Notes under the pieces: generated by a model
The model's input: only the letters and a program-made list of their open reading frames with translations
Told to the model about the DNA's origin: nothing
The model's database searches: none
Assembly: GCF_023156195.1 (NCBI RefSeq)
Contig: NZ_JAKUKA010000001.1
Coordinates: forward strand, 992,001-1,056,000
Source: Chitinophaga sedimenti
Lineage (GTDB): Bacteria > Bacteroidota > Bacteroidia > Chitinophagales > Chitinophagaceae
Direction: 5' to 3'
DNA: 64,000 nt
Shown here: positions 51,877-63,678 of the stretch, piece after piece
Position numbering within the stretch: the stretch's first letter is position 1
Layout: each line of letters starts with the position of its first letter
Made by a program: the position numbers and the translations under genes

Positions 51877-52470
51877 ATGAAAAAACTCTTGGTGACCCTG
51901 GCGCTTTTGGGAGCAGTGCTCAGTGCAGTGGCGCAGGATAAAATTAACCAGTACGACGCGAAGAAACAGAAGCAGGGGCCCTGGTCTGAAAATATGCCTG
52001 AACTGCGGGGCGAGCCCGGCTACATTTGGGAAGGCGTGTACAAAAGCGGCCGTAAAGAGGGCGTTTGGATCAAGTACAGCACCGGCGGTACCAAACTCGC
52101 CGAAGAAACGTACAAAAACAATGTACTGAACGGCCCCGCTAAGTATTATTTCAATAACGGCAAACTGATGTCATCCGGCAGTTTTGTCGCCACGGATATT
52201 GATGGCCAGGTAGATACGATCCGCGTGATCGATGCCGCCACCAACGAAGAAAAGGATGTTGTGATCACCCGGCAGGGCAATCCCGTAATGCACGGCGCCT
52301 GGAGGGTATTTGATGAAGAAACGAATAAATACATCACGCAATATTACCAGATGGGAGAGATGGCAGAAGCGCCTGCAGACACATCGCAGCAGCAAAAGGC
52401 CGCTCCGGCTAAAAGCAGCGCACTGCCGCATGAAATGAAAAGCGGGGCGCCTAAAAAGAAAAAGCAGTAA
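51877..52470 (+). CDS. MORN/YwqK-like repeat secreted protein
   Basis: A 197-residue exported protein with a signal peptide (LLVTLALLGAVLSAVAQ). The middle has MORN/YwqK-type repeats (WEGVYKSGRKEGVW, then NGPAKYYFNNGKLMSSG). The C terminus is a low-complexity Ala/Gln/Lys tail. YwqK-like proteins are of unsettled role. No frame break. A weak AACCC/GGGTT hairpin follows the stop. Confidence 0.75.
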   Translation: MKKLLVTLALLGAVLSAVAQDKINQYDAKKQKQGPWSENMPELRGEPGYIWEGVYKSGRKEGVWIKYSTGGTKLAEETYKNNVLNGPAKYYFNNGKLMSSGSFVATDIDGQVDTIRVIDAATNEEKDVVITRQGNPVMHGAWRVFDEETNKYITQYYQMGEMAEAPADTSQQQKAAPAKSSALPHEMKSGAPKKKKQ

Positions 52471-52670
52471 GGCAAAATACTTAACCCCGCAGGGTTGTTT
52501 TAAAGATAAACGGTTGTGGGTGGCGAATCCAAGCGCTTAGCCACGACGTAAATTAGATCGCGTACTACACGGCCAATGTCGGGTAGTTTGTTATATTGAA
52601 CCAAGTTGCCAATTTATAGACACCAGATTTAGTTTAAGATTTATTAATCCCCGCACTACAACTTTGTTAC

Positions 52671-54125
52671 ATGAGCGTCAAACAGATTTTCCAGGCCGTA
52701 GGCAAACACATGGACCAGGTCAGCTCAGTGGGCATCCCCGCAAGTTTGTCAAAAGAAGAAGCAAGACGAAAAAAGGTGATCAGCACATTGGCTTATATCA
52801 CAATGTATCTCGTTGCTATCTATGGTACTATATTTTTCATTTTTACGCATGATTGGTTAATTCTGCTGCCTGCGTGGGGCTTTGCCGGCATTTTTGCGTT
52901 ATTGCTGTGGGCGGGCCGCCAACAAATGTTCGGACTGGCGCGCCTGGGGCTGATCTTTACTTTTTGTTGATCCTGATTTATTATGGTATTAGCCTTGGCA
53001 GGTCTGCCGATGCACAGGTACTCGCCATATTTATTATGAGCATTACAGTATTAACAAGCGATCCGGAAGATGGTTTCAGGCAACGCATTTTTGCGGTGTC
53101 AGTTGCTGCACTGGGAATCGGGATCGTAGAGGTAGCTTATTACTTTAATTGGACTTTTTCGGTTATAAAGCGGATTTAAAGGAACCGGTTAGTTTTGTGT
53201 ACCGGGTGCTGATCATCGCAGTCGTAGTAGCACTTAATTTTATAGCGATTCACCTCTACCAGGACAGTGTGGAAAAACTCCTTGTGGTACTTCGCAACCG
53301 CAACAACACCCTGCGCAAAAGCCGCGATGAAAACCAGCGCCAGAAGAAGCAATTGCAGGCGCATGGCGATAAGCTGGCCAAAGATGTGGAGGAACGTACG
53401 GCGGAGCTGCATCGCGCCAATGAATCCAAGTCTATTTTTATTGTTGAATTGGGGAACGAAATCAGTAGTCCCCTGAATGCCATTATCGATATCAGCCGGC
53501 AGTTGTCGGCATCTGCCAGTGGAGGGCATATTACGCCACAACAGTTACAGGTGATACAGTCGAACAGCGACCAGCTGCAACAACTGATGCGGAACGTGCG
53601 GCAATTATCCGAGCTGGAAGAAGGTGGTCAGGGGCCATTAAAGCTGGCGCCATTTGAGCTGCGGGCATGGGTGGAACATGCCGTTGGGTTTTACAGCGTG
53701 TCTGCCAAATCGCATCAAATCACCATTTTAAAAGAAATTGACAACCGCTTCCCCGATACGATCGTTACTGACCGGGATGTGCTGGGAGATGTGGTGCATC
53801 ACGTATTGTCCAGCGCGGTAAAATTTACGGAAGCGCGCAAAATAGTAAGGGTAAGGTGTTTCATGAATGCCGGCAAATTATTTATCCAGGTATGTGACCA
53901 GAGCACAGGCTTTGCGATGGATAAAATCGGTTCCTTATTCCGCCCGTTTGACCAGGCCGATCGTGAGCTGTGTCGCAGGTTTGGCGGCAGCGGTTTCGGT
54001 CTGGCGGTGGCAAAAAGAAAATTCAACTGTTAGGAGGCGACCTGCAGATCAGCAGTTCGGTGGGTGAGGGTACCAACTTCCTTATCAGCTGGCCGGCAAA
54101 AGTTCCGGAAAGAATTGAAGCATAA
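52671..54125 (+). CDS. Degenerate sensor histidine kinase (three frameshifts)
   Basis: Membrane protein of 485 residues with six hydrophobic segments (within residues 40-200), a coiled coil (about 215-265) and a kinase-like region. The H-box reads LGNEISSPLNAI, with Asn where the phospho-acceptor His should be. The N-box reads VLSSAVKFTE, with Ser for the conserved Asn, and G1 reads DQSTGF. The later RRFGGSGFGLAVAKK is normal. Breaks near 52967, 53158 and 54015 are all in T- or A-runs. Likely a pseudokinase that scaffolds or senses without phosphorylating. No response regulator is adjacent. Confidence 0.82.
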
Positions 54126-54162
54126 ACAGACAAGGAAGCCGTAAGCAACTTCCTTATCTGTT
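54125..54162. terminator. Bidirectional hairpin between convergent genes
   Basis: AACAGA-c-AAGGAAG pairs with CTTCCTT-a-TCTGTT across the 49-base gap between the pseudokinase gene and the desaturase-family gene. Confidence 0.65.
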
Positions 54163-54174
54163 ATGCTTATATGG

Positions 54175-55395
54175 TCAATTGACGCGCTGGTAAAGTATCC
54201 TGTCAAACCGTTGCTGGCAGGTGCGGAAGTACAGCGTTACAAGTAGTATTGCGAACAGTGCTGTTCCGATCGCATAAAGGTGCGGGAAGTACAACACGAG
54301 CGCGAGCAGTATTACCAGCATGCGACTATATTCCAGGTAAAAAATCCATTTACGTTGCTCGAGAATGGCGCCGGTATTTACCAGGCTGATAAGGATGAAT
54401 AACACAGAGAGTGCTGCCAGGCCGCCGGGAATGATCTTCTCAAAAAGCACGACAAAAAATAATAGTATAATACTGATCGAAGTTTGCAACACGATATAGA
54501 TGCGCTGAAACCGCGTATTCTTCGCTTTCTCCGGCGCAAAAAGCCACTTTTGCTCCAGCTCCGGCCGTATCCCCGGATCAATATCATCCGGCTTGCCGAA
54601 AATAACGATCCACTTCGCTTTAAAACCCTTTGCCCGCCGGAAGGCTGTCAGCAATTCCAGCATAAAATGGAACTGCTGCCACAGGAAACTGTAGCTTTTC
54701 AGCGGTGTGGTAAGGCCGTACACACATTTTACATCGTCCTTTTCTTTTACAAACGTGCCGAACAGTTGATCCCAGATGATAAACACATCGCCGTAGTTTT
54801 TGTCGAGGTATTCTTCGTTGGACGAATGATGCACGCGGTGGTGCGAAGGCGTCACCATAAAGTGTTCCGGGATGCCCAGCTTGCCGATGGTTTGTGTATG
54901 GATAAAGAAAGGGTAAAGGCCATGCACCAGCAGCAGTGAAGTGATCATCGCAGGTGGAAACCCGATAAACGGCAATACGGCCCAAAACAACGACCGGAGT
55001 GCCGCCTGGAACACAGTGATGCGGGCAGACACGGTATAGTTAAAGTCCTCGCTCTGGTGGTGCACCACATGCGCCGCCCACAAAATATTTACCTCATGCG
55101 CCAGCCTGTGATACCAGTACCAGATAAAGTCCGTAAACAACAATAACGCCAGCCATGTGGCCCAGTGCGGTTTGATATTAAACAGGGCGAATTGATCATG
55201 AATGTAAACGAAGAAGAAGTAGAATACGCCAGTGGTGAACACATCCAGCAGCCGTTCGGCAATGCCAACATTAATGTTGGCCACAGACTCGGCGAACTGG
55301 AAATAATTTTTACCCGTCTTCCTGGATAGCAGGTATTCCAGCCCCATGAACAATAAAAAGCCTATGATCGCAAAGGCGAGCAGGTTAAGTTTCAT
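54175..55395 (-). CDS. Sterol desaturase / fatty acid hydroxylase family protein
   Basis: Integral membrane di-iron oxygenase of about 406 residues. The start at 55395 is MKLNLLAFAI. The three histidine clusters are HRLAH, HVVHH and HRVHH, in WYHRLAHEVNILW, AAHVVHHQSED and TPSHHRVHHSS. At least six transmembrane segments flank them, and four more lie in the C-terminal third. Substrate could be a lipid, sterol-like compound or carotenoid. No frame break. Confidence 0.88.
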   Translation of the reverse strand: MKLNLLAFAIIGFLLFMGLEYLLSRKTGKNYFQFAESVANINVGIAERLLDVFTTGVFYFFFVYIHDQFALFNIKPHWATWLALLLFTDFIWYWYHRLAHEVNILWAAHVVHHQSEDFNYTVSARITVFQAALRSLFWAVLPFIGFPPAMITSLLLVHGLYPFFIHTQTIGKLGIPEHFMVTPSHHRVHHSSNEEYLDKNYGDVFIIWDQLFGTFVKEKDDVKCVYGLTTPLKSYSFLWQQFHFMLELLTAFRRAKGFKAKWIVIFGKPDDIDPGIRPELEQKWLFAPEKAKNTRFQRIYIVLQTSISIILLFFVVLFEKIIPGGLAALSVLFILISLVNTGAILEQRKWIFYLEYSRMLVILLALVLYFPHLYAIGTALFAILLVTLYFRTCQQRFDRILYQRVN

Positions 55396-55467
55396 TAGTC
55401 TATAGGATTTGTAGACAAATATAAAAGAAATCAAAAAGAAACAAAATATTATTTGATGGCAATAAAA

Positions 55468-55491
55468 AACGGGCGCCGCCTGGCGCCCGTT
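55468..55491 (-). terminator. Terminator after the GH31 gene
   Basis: A perfect 10-base-pair stem, AACGGGCGCC with GGCGCCCGTT, and a 4-base loop. On the minus strand it is followed by a T-run. Confidence 0.88.
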
Positions 55492-55514
55492 CGTATAACC
55501 GTATGTGTTATTGC

Positions 55515-57904
55515 TTATTTGATGATGATCTCCTCGAACTTTCTTTCCAACAGCAGTTCTATCACGCCATTTTTCACATCGGCAGCTTTCAGCGGATGGC
55601 TTACGCCGTCGATAATAAATTCTTTCGCAGTAAAGGGTATACCATGTATAAACACGTGGTGGTGGCGGTAACTGGCTTCATATCTCCCAACAAACTTCTT
55701 TTTCAACCTGAAGAGTTTTTTCTCAGAAGATTGTTTAAAACGTACAAGGTTGTATTGCCCGTTTTTATAACCGTAATGGTCGCCGGCATCCTCGTACAAA
55801 ATGCTGTGCGTTACGCCTTCGCCGTAGTACACGTGCAAAATCATTTCTTCAAACTCTTTTTCACCCACGTATTGCATGGGAGGGTAGTGCGTTACTACCG
55901 CGCCGGCTTTTACGAAAAGCGGCATTTCATCGATCGGTGTTTCGATGTTGATGAGTTGTTTGCCTTCAAAATGCCTGTCGTCGAAGTAGTAATACCAGTT
56001 GCCTTCGGGCAGGTATACTTCTTTTTCCTGCAGTCCCGCTTCGTGCACGTGGCTGATGAGCAGGGAGTCGCCCATCATAAACTCGTGGTTACGGTTATGC
56101 GTGTTCACATCCTTTTGCGCTACGAAAGCAAGTGGACGCAACATCGGGGTGCCATAGGCCGCGTATTGCCAGAAAGTGGTATACAGGTAAGGCAGCAAGC
56201 TATAACGGAGTTCGATAAATTTTTTAATGATGGCTTCATACGCTTCGCCGAAACTCCGGGGATCCTGGTCAAAATTGGTTTCGTTGCTGGCGCTGTGCGT
56301 ACGCATCAGCGGGTGGAAAGTGCCCAGCTGAATCCAGCGGGTATACAGTTCGCCGTCCGGCTCCCCGATAAAACCGCCAATGTCGCTGCCGGCAAAGGAC
56401 AATCCGGATACTGACAAGCGCTGGCATTGAACAGAAGCCAGCCACAGGTGTTCCCAGGTAGAGCAGTTATCGCCCGTCCACACAGAGCTCCAGCGTTGTG
56501 TGCCGGAATAGGCGGAACGTGTGATTACAAAGGGTCTGCGCGGCATCAGGTGACGCTTTAAACCCGCAGCCGTGGCCTTACTCATCAGGTGTCCGTAAAT
56601 GTTGTGTGCTTTACGGTGGCTCACGTTTTCACCATCGTAATCGTGGCGTACATCCTCGGGGAAGGAGCCGATTTCGAATACAGCAGGTTCGTTCATATCG
56701 TTCCATACCCCACGGACACCGGTTTCGGTTAATCCGCGGAACAGTCCCGCCCACCAGTCGCGCACTTTGGGATCGGTGAAATCGGGGAATACGCATTTGC
56801 CGGGCCATACGTCACCTTCCATGGGGGCGCCGTCGGCACGTTTACACGCATAGTCGTTTTTAATCAGTTCTGGTATATTTCGTAATCGGGATCGGATTTA
56901 ATACCCGGGTCGATGATCACGACCACCTTATAACCATCATCGGATAAGCCTTTGACGAATTTTTGCGGTTCGGGGAAACCTTCCTGGCTCCGGTGAAGCA
57001 GCGGAAGCCTTCCATGTAGTCGATATCGAGGTACAGCGCATCGCAGGGAATCTGGCGTTTGCGGAACTGGTCGGCTATTTCCCGCACTTTTGTATCGGGA
57101 TAGTAGCTCCAGCGGCACTGGTGGTAACCCAACGCCCACAGCGGCGGAAGTTCGGCCGCACCGGTGATGCGGGTATATGCTTCGGCCACCTGCATCAGCT
57201 CGGGACCATAGATAAAATAGTAATTCATTTCGCCGCCTCTTGCCCAGAAGCTGCTCACATCATCGCGCTCTTTTCCAAAATCGAACAGGGTGCGGAAGGT
57301 GTTATCGAAGAAGATGCCATACCCAATGCCATGGTGCAAACCATAATAAAAGGGAATGTTGCGGTACAACGGATCGGTATCCTTGATATACCCGTAAGCA
57401 TCGGTGGCGTAGTTCTCTACACGTTTACCGCGGAGGTTTAGTTCCGTCGGCTTATCACCAAGGCCGTAAAAACACTCATCATCCTGAATTAATGGTGCAG
57501 TAGACGATTTTGCCGCCCTTTTTCAGGTAGTACTGCCAGTGGAAGCCCATTTCATCCTGGTTGATGATGCGACCGTCCAGGTCAGTAATGGTGATGCGCA
57601 TATTGTCGCGGGCAATGTACACCCGTACAGCGGAAGTATATATTTCAAAAGTTTCTTCCCATTCTTTAATGCCGAAATCTACGGGTGATTCTTCCAGTTT
57701 TTCGCTGATGGCGTAAGAGAAGTCGCGCTGGAATTTACCATCCGCAGCATACCTGAAGCGGATGATTTTGTCCGAAACCACCCTGATTTCCAGGATTGTT
57801 TCTGTTGTATAGAAATAAAAATAGTTTCCTTCTTTTTTCCATGACTTGATCAGGTCAGGGTAGTGCTTCACTGAGTATTTACCTGATGAGGTAGTAATTT
57901 GCAT
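55515..57904 (-). CDS. GH31 alpha-glucosidase (three frameshifts)
   Basis: Glycoside hydrolase family 31, about 796 residues, without a signal peptide, so probably cytoplasmic, acting on alpha-glucosides. The nucleophile Asp lies in GVWNDMNEPAVFE; SFAGSDIGGFIGEPD is the following substrate-binding region. Breaks are near 57490 (one base too many), 56991 (CCTGG/CCAGG read as CCGG) and 56870 (TCCTGG read as TCTGG). The start reads MQITTSSGKYSVKHY. It could cooperate with glgB in alpha-glucan use, but the genes are not adjacent. Confidence 0.92.
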
Positions 57905-58138
57905 AATTCACATTTTCTAAAGTCCCGGCATCAATAATGATACATATTACGGGCTAAATTAATAAAAATCTGTGTCGCAACCCGTTTTCGCCGGTATGTC
58001 GACCGCTTACACCGGTCATTCCTGAACTAAAATACAGTATTGGCGAGGTTTGAGCAAGAAATCTGCCATCAAAAATTTAACTTGAATGAGTACTTTTGCT
58101 TTAACCTGGAATGCCCTATCCAGGCGGCCCTTTATCAT

Positions 58139-59165
58139 TTATTGTTGTTTTGACAATAAAGCCGCAATGCGGCCACCACTACCGGCCAGGTATACTTTTT
58201 CACCTTTCTTCGCTTTGCGGGCCACGTGATAACCTTCTTTCGAAATATTATGCCAATGTATGCCGCCATCTTCGGAAATATCGGTACCGGAAGTGCCTGT
58301 AGCAATGAGCAGCTGGGGGCGGATATACTCTACGCAGGATCGGAAGCCGAAGGGCGGGGTAACCGGCGCATCCCAGGTGGCGCCACCGTCTTTTGTGAAG
58401 TAACAATTATTAGTGCGTAAGGTATCTTTTTGATAATCACCGCCTACGGCAATGCCCCTACGATCATTGGAAAATGCGATGGAAAAGGCGCCGGTGCTGC
58501 TTTCGCCCTGGATGAGCGGGGTGGGGCGCACCTGCCAGCTGTGGCCGTCGAACATGAATAACCGCGAAGCCGCGCCGCCGGATACCAAAGCGAATGATTT
58601 GCCGCCCAGGGTGCGGATCGTGGTGCCGCTGGCCGCAAAGCTGGCCTCGCCCTCTTTACTGCCGGGGTTTTAACGGCAAAAGGTTGCCACGACTGGCCGC
58701 CATCGCTGGTGTGAAGGAGGGAGAACGTACCATTTAGCGGATCGCCAACGGCAATACCTTCTTTATCGTTCCAGAAATCCAGCCCGTCGTAGAAAATACC
58801 TTTAGTTGCATCGAAATGTACTTTTTGCCGGGAATCACCACCATTATTGGTGAGGAAGATGTGAGCGGGCTCGCCGGCATTGATAATAACGGCCCGGGTA
58901 GCGGAAAAGGCTTCAATATCGCGCCAGTCGCAGGAGTCGCAACCGCTTACGCTCGACCATTTCCAGGTTTTGCCGCCATCTATACTGCGGCCGGTCATGC
59001 CCTGGGTGCCCGACACCCATAAAACCGAGTCGTTTACCACGCTCAGGCCGCGGATGCTGCTCATGGGCGCTTTGGTTAGCGGCGTTATGGCAAAATCGGA
59101 CTGGCCTTTTGTTTGCAGTACACACATCAACATCAACAGAAAAAGTAAGGGATACCCGCTTTCAT
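58139..59165 (-). CDS. YCF48/BNR-repeat beta-propeller secreted protein (two frameshifts)
   Basis: Exported beta-propeller of about 342 residues with BNR-type Asp-box repeats (SIDGGKTWKWSS, TSDGGQSWQPF, TKDGGATWDAP, SEDGGIHWHN). Similar proteins are annotated as photosystem II assembly factor-like (YCF48); the role in non-phototrophs is unknown. Breaks are near 58663 (CCTGG reads CCGG on the plus strand) and near 59115-59137 in a T-run inside the signal peptide; repair gives MKAGIPYFFLLMLMCV from 59165. It is divergent from the sensor kinase gene. Confidence 0.75.
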
Positions 59166-59229
59166 ATAGTATATAAGTGGTTAGTGATAAGAAAAATACG
59201 AAAACATTCGAAAGTGTACCACAGATTTA

Positions 59230-59237
59230 TATATTTG
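59230..59237 (+). promoter_or_regulatory. Candidate -7 element for the sensor kinase gene
   Basis: TATATTTG is an exact TAnnTTTG match 26 bases upstream of the GTG start at 59263. TTCG at 59207-59210, 19 bases upstream of it, may serve as the -33 element. Confidence 0.5.
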
Positions 59238-59262
59238 CAATCTACCTAACTCCTGGCTCATC

Positions 59263-62200
59263 GTGCGAAAACCTGATTTAATAGGCAAGTTTTTTTTTCT
59301 TTTGGTTGATAACCACCAGCCTGTTAGCACGGGCGCAGGAGAGGAGTTACATCTTTGATGGATACGGTGTAAACGAGGGGCTGTCGCAGAATAGCATCCT
59401 TAGTATTATGCAGGACCAGGAAGGTTTCCTGTGGTTTTCTACCGGCGACGGTATTAATCAGTTTGACGGCTACTCGTTCAATGAATACCGTGCCAATCCT
59501 ACCCTTAAGAAAGATATCCAGAAACAGAAAGGCAATTTAGTATACGGATCATCTGGCCGGGGCCGGGCTATGATTAATATCTATGGTATCGGCGGTACGC
59601 GCAATTATCGCTTTTACCGCGATAATCGCCGGCAGTTGCTCGTTTCGCACAATAACGGCATCAGCCTGTTCGACCGCTATCGCAACGCCTTCCGGAATGT
59701 ATTTGAAGATTCGACCTACCTCAATGAATACGAACGCGATTTCGGCGAGAAGTTTAAGATATTGGGGGAGGATTCTACCAGCCTGTACGTGTGGCGACCG
59801 CTGAAAGGCGTGTACGTACTGGATAACCGGGACTACGAAATCAAAAAGCTGATCCTTTATCCCGCCGCTTACCAGAGAAATAAACAGGCGCCGGTATCGG
59901 CCATAAAAGATAACGGCCACATCTGGTTTAAGTTTACCGACGGCGAGCTGCTGCGCATGGAAATTGCCACAGCACGCTTCGCAACATATCATTCCTACGA
60001 TCGCAGGCCAGCCCATCTTTAAAACATTGAATGCCGATTCGCTGCTGATGGTGAGCAATGGCCACATTACGGTATATAATAAGAAAACCAACCGGTATAC
60101 GGACCTTCCGTACGACGCGCACACCGTTTACGGCATGCCCTTTATCCCCACGGCGGTAGAGCTGGACAACCAGGGCAACGCCGGATTGGCGGCAATAACG
60201 GTGTATTGATTTACGATATCTCTACGAACCAGATCGTCAAACATATTGTGAGTTTTAACACGGTGGAAACGCGCTCGTTTAACTTCGTGTTCAGCCTGTA
60301 CCGCGACTTCGCGGATAACATGTGGATCGGTACCGATGGCGATGGGGTGAAGAAATACAGTCCGCACAAAAAGGTATTTAACCTCTACCGTTCGCCCTAC
60401 ATTACGCACAGCATGACCAAGGCCATCTACAAACACGAAGACGGCCGCCTGTACGTAGGACTTTTCCAGGACGGACTGGATATTTTTGAAAAGGGAGGAA
60501 AATTCCTGAAACGCATTTCGAATGAAGACACGCCGGGTAAATTTCCCGCCGCCGACCTGCACGCGATTTGCCGCGAAAACTATGAGCAGCTGTGGTTCCA
60601 CTTCCGTAATGCGATAGGGTTGTTCGATATTAAAACAGAAAACTTCAAAGACCTGACAAGTCAGGTGAAAGCACTGGGCCTGCCAGAGCAGCGCGACGTG
60701 AATCCGTTTGTTGCCAAACGTTCCAATGAAGAAGTATATTTCAACTGGGGTGAATATCTGCTGAAATTCAGTGCGGGCGATAAAGATTACAATGTAGCCA
60801 TCGTACACCGTTTCCCCGGAGAAAACCTGAGCTGCTTTTTTGAAGATTTTTATGGAACGATGTACATCGGCACCAAAGCCGGCATCTACATGAAAACGCC
60901 TGAGAATAACAACTGGACGAGCATTCCGTTGCCTGCCGGTACCGAAGTGAAATCTATCAATAAAAACGCGCAAAAGCAGCTGTTAGTGGCGAGCAATAAA
61001 GGATTGTTCGTATTCGATAATAACCATAAAGTCATCAAACATTACAACAGTTACGACTACCCGGATATTGTAAATGACTTCATGTACGGCGTATTGCTCG
61101 ATGATAAAGACCGCATCTGGGTAAGCAGCAACCGTGGCCTTTTCCAAATCAATCCGGCTGCGAAGGATACGATCACGGTATATAACCACCAGGACGGATT
61201 ACAGTCGAACGAATTTAATACCGGGGCTTATTACAAGTCGACCGACGGAGAATTGTTCTTCGGTGGCATCCGCGGCGTGAATGCGTTTTACCCGCGCAAC
61301 TTCGTCAACAATAAGTATCTGTCCCGGGTGGTAATTCGTCGTCTCGATGTGCTGGACAAGCCTTTTGCTTCGGATACTAATATTGCCCTGCTGAAGAAAG
61401 TATCGCTCGCTTACAACCAGAACACCATTGCCATTGAATATGTGCCGCTGGAATATACCAATCCCCTTAAAAACAAGGTGAAATACATGCTGGAAGGGGC
61501 AGACGATGACTGGCTGGATGCGGGAAGCGCGCGGATAGCGCGTTATACCAACCTCGCGCCGGGCAATTACATCTTTAAAGTGAAGGCCTGTAACAATGAC
61601 GGTATCTGGAACGAACACCCGACCGCACTGGAAATCAATATCAAAATACCTTTCTGGCAGTCGCTCTGGTTCCGCTTTTTGCTGCTGCTGCTGGTGCTGG
61701 GCGGCGCGTATTACTTGTCGGCCCTTTATCTCGAGTACAAAATCAGGAATGAAAAACTGAAGCTGGAAAAAGAACAGGCGGTAGACCAGGAACGTGCACG
61801 TATTTCGAGCGATATGCATGATGATCTCGGTTCCGGGTTAAGCACCATTCGTCTCTTAAGTGAAATTGCAAAGCGTAAGATCAAGGATACCGGGCAAACC
61901 AAGGAAATTGAGCGTATTTCCGAAGCGGCCGCCGAGCTGGTCGATAAAATGAGCGAGATCATCTGGGCGATGAACTCGTCTAACGATTCGCTGGCGAACC
62001 TCATCGCGTACATGCGCAGTTTTGCGGCAGATTTCCTGGAACATGCGCACATTTCGCACCATTTCATCATTCCCGAAAATATTCCCAATATCAAGCTGAG
62101 CGGCGGGACAAGACGTAATATTTACCTGGCGGTGAAGGAGTCGTTGCACAATGTAGTGAAGCATGCGCAGGCCACGGAAGTAACAATCGAGGTGCAGATG

Positions 62201-62376
62201 GAAAAAATATGAAAATCCGGATAAAGGATAATGGTAAGGGATTTGACCCCGAAAAGGTACGCCTGTTCGGCAATGGACTGAAAAATATCCAGAAGCGGAT
62301 GGAAGTAGTGGGAGGCGAGGCCCAAATATTTTCTGAAAATGGAACGACCGTTTTGTTAGATATACCATTAAATTAA
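59263..62376 (+). CDS. Beta-propeller (Reg_prop/Y_Y_Y) sensor histidine kinase (four frameshifts)
   Basis: Large two-component sensor, about 1037 residues. A signal peptide from GTG 59263 (MRKPDLIGKFFFF) precedes two-component propeller repeats (LWFSTGDGINQFDGY, IWVSSNRGLFQINP). A Y_Y_Y domain (ARYTNLAPGNYIFKVKA), one transmembrane helix and a NarL-type DHp (ERARISSDMHDDLGSGLS) follow, then an ATPase domain (NGLKNIQKRM). Breaks are near 59287 (T9 run), 60000, 60188 and 62208 (A-run). The NarL-type regulator downstream is its partner. Such systems in Bacteroidota usually control polysaccharide use. Confidence 0.88.
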
Positions 62377-62461
62377 TATAAATTTGTTTCTAATAACATT
62401 TACGTGTTATTCCTGTTAAATCCTAAAGATGGTATATTCGAAAAAAAAGCTCCCAAATAGC

Positions 62462-63089
62462 ATGGATATCATTTCAGTCGCTATCGTAGAAGATAATCAT
62501 GATATCCGGACTGCCATGGAGTTGCTGATCAATGGTTCTGAAGGATATGCGTGCATAGGTGCATTTAACAATGCCGAAAATGCCCTTGAACGCATCCCAC
62601 ATTTGTTACCCAACGTGGTGCTGATGGATTTTAACCTGCCTGGCATGAATGGCATTGAATGTATAGCCCGGTTAAAAGCAGAATACCCAGACATGCAGTT
62701 CATGATGCTGACGGTATATGAGGACGACGATAAGATTTTTATGGCCCTGGAAGCAGGCGCCAGCGGTTATATTCTGAAAAAGACGTCGCCCGGCGAACTA
62801 CTGGACGCGATTCGCGACCTGCACGATGGCGGCTCCCCATGAGTTCTCAGATTGCACGCAGGGTAGTGGCTTATTTCCAGAAACAGGCCAAACCTAACCC
62901 GGCCCTGGAAGCCCTCACTTCCCGTGAAAAAGAGATCTGGACCAGTTGTCGAAAGGTTTCCTGTACAAGGAAATAGCCAGCAACCTGTTTATCAGTATCG
63001 AAACCGTGCGCCGGCACGTGCACAATATTTATGAGAAACTGCATGTACGCAGCCGTACCGACGCGGTGAATAAATACTTTAACAGGTAA
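62462..63089 (+). CDS. NarL/LuxR-type response regulator (two frameshifts)
   Basis: Receiver plus LuxR-type DNA-binding domain, 209 residues after repair. The start at 62462 is MDIISVAIVEDNHDI. The phospho-acceptor Asp is in VLMDFNLPGMNG and the Lys in ILKKTSP. The HTH reads SREKEILDQLSKGFLYKEIA and TVRRHVHNIYEKL. Breaks are at 62838 (C-run) and 62937 (ATCCTGG reads ATCTGG). It pairs with the propeller sensor kinase directly upstream. A strong terminator follows. Confidence 0.92.
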
Positions 63090-63114
63090 GCCTGTTTACA
63101 TAACATTTTTAATG

Positions 63115-63142
63115 AAGGAGGAGGCCGCGGCTTCCTCCTTTT
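63115..63142 (+). terminator. Terminator after the response regulator gene
   Basis: AAGGAGGAGGCC folds onto GGCTTCCTCCTT around a 2-base loop, with one wobble pair, and is followed by TTG. Confidence 0.85.
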
Positions 63143-63210
63143 GTTATGCCCGATTTTCCGCTCATAAAGTTTGCCCGGTGCCGAAGCGCTGCTTTGTCTA
63201 CTTTTAAGCT

Positions 63211-63588
63211 ATGCGGAATCGTGTAGCAGAAAGATCCCTATTATTCAAAGTTATGCTGGGCTGGATGTACCTGTCCTTCTTCTTTGTGCAGCTACACCTG
63301 AGATATGTTGTTGCCTTCGACTCGCTTATTTCCGTTAAAGCACTTTCTACCGGTAAAAAGCAAATTGATAAGCCTGAACTGAAGGCCAAAAACATTTATG
63401 TAAAAATAAAGCTGAACAAGCGTTACCAGCCCGAGCCAATATTGAGCGTGGCGCTGGCAAAAGCGCCGTTGCCGGCTTACACACCCTGTTTTATTTTCCT
63501 TCGGGATGATGTGACACCCGAGATTTCCGTCGCAACGCCCTTACTACTTTCCCTTCGCGGTCCGCCCGCTTCGCAGTTTTTAAGTTGA
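63211..63588 (+). CDS. Small predicted membrane or exported protein upstream of a TolC-family gene
   Basis: A 125-residue protein whose N terminus is one hydrophobic helix (LLFKVMLGWMYLSFFFVQLHL), followed by a basic region (KIKLNKRYQPEP) and a Pro/Leu-rich tail. Family not recognised. It lies 90 bases before a TolC-type outer-membrane gene on the same strand and may be part of an efflux operon continuing beyond the window. Confidence 0.5.
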   Translation: MRNRVAERSLLFKVMLGWMYLSFFFVQLHLRYVVAFDSLISVKALSTGKKQIDKPELKAKNIYVKIKLNKRYQPEPILSVALAKAPLPAYTPCFIFLRDDVTPEISVATPLLLSLRGPPASQFLS

Positions 63589-63678
63589 TGTAATGCCTGC
63601 GCTATCTGGCGCATGTGCAGAGATGTGCGCCTGTGTGACAGGCAGCACCCGAACGTGATCTAAAAACTGGTTTTTTTC

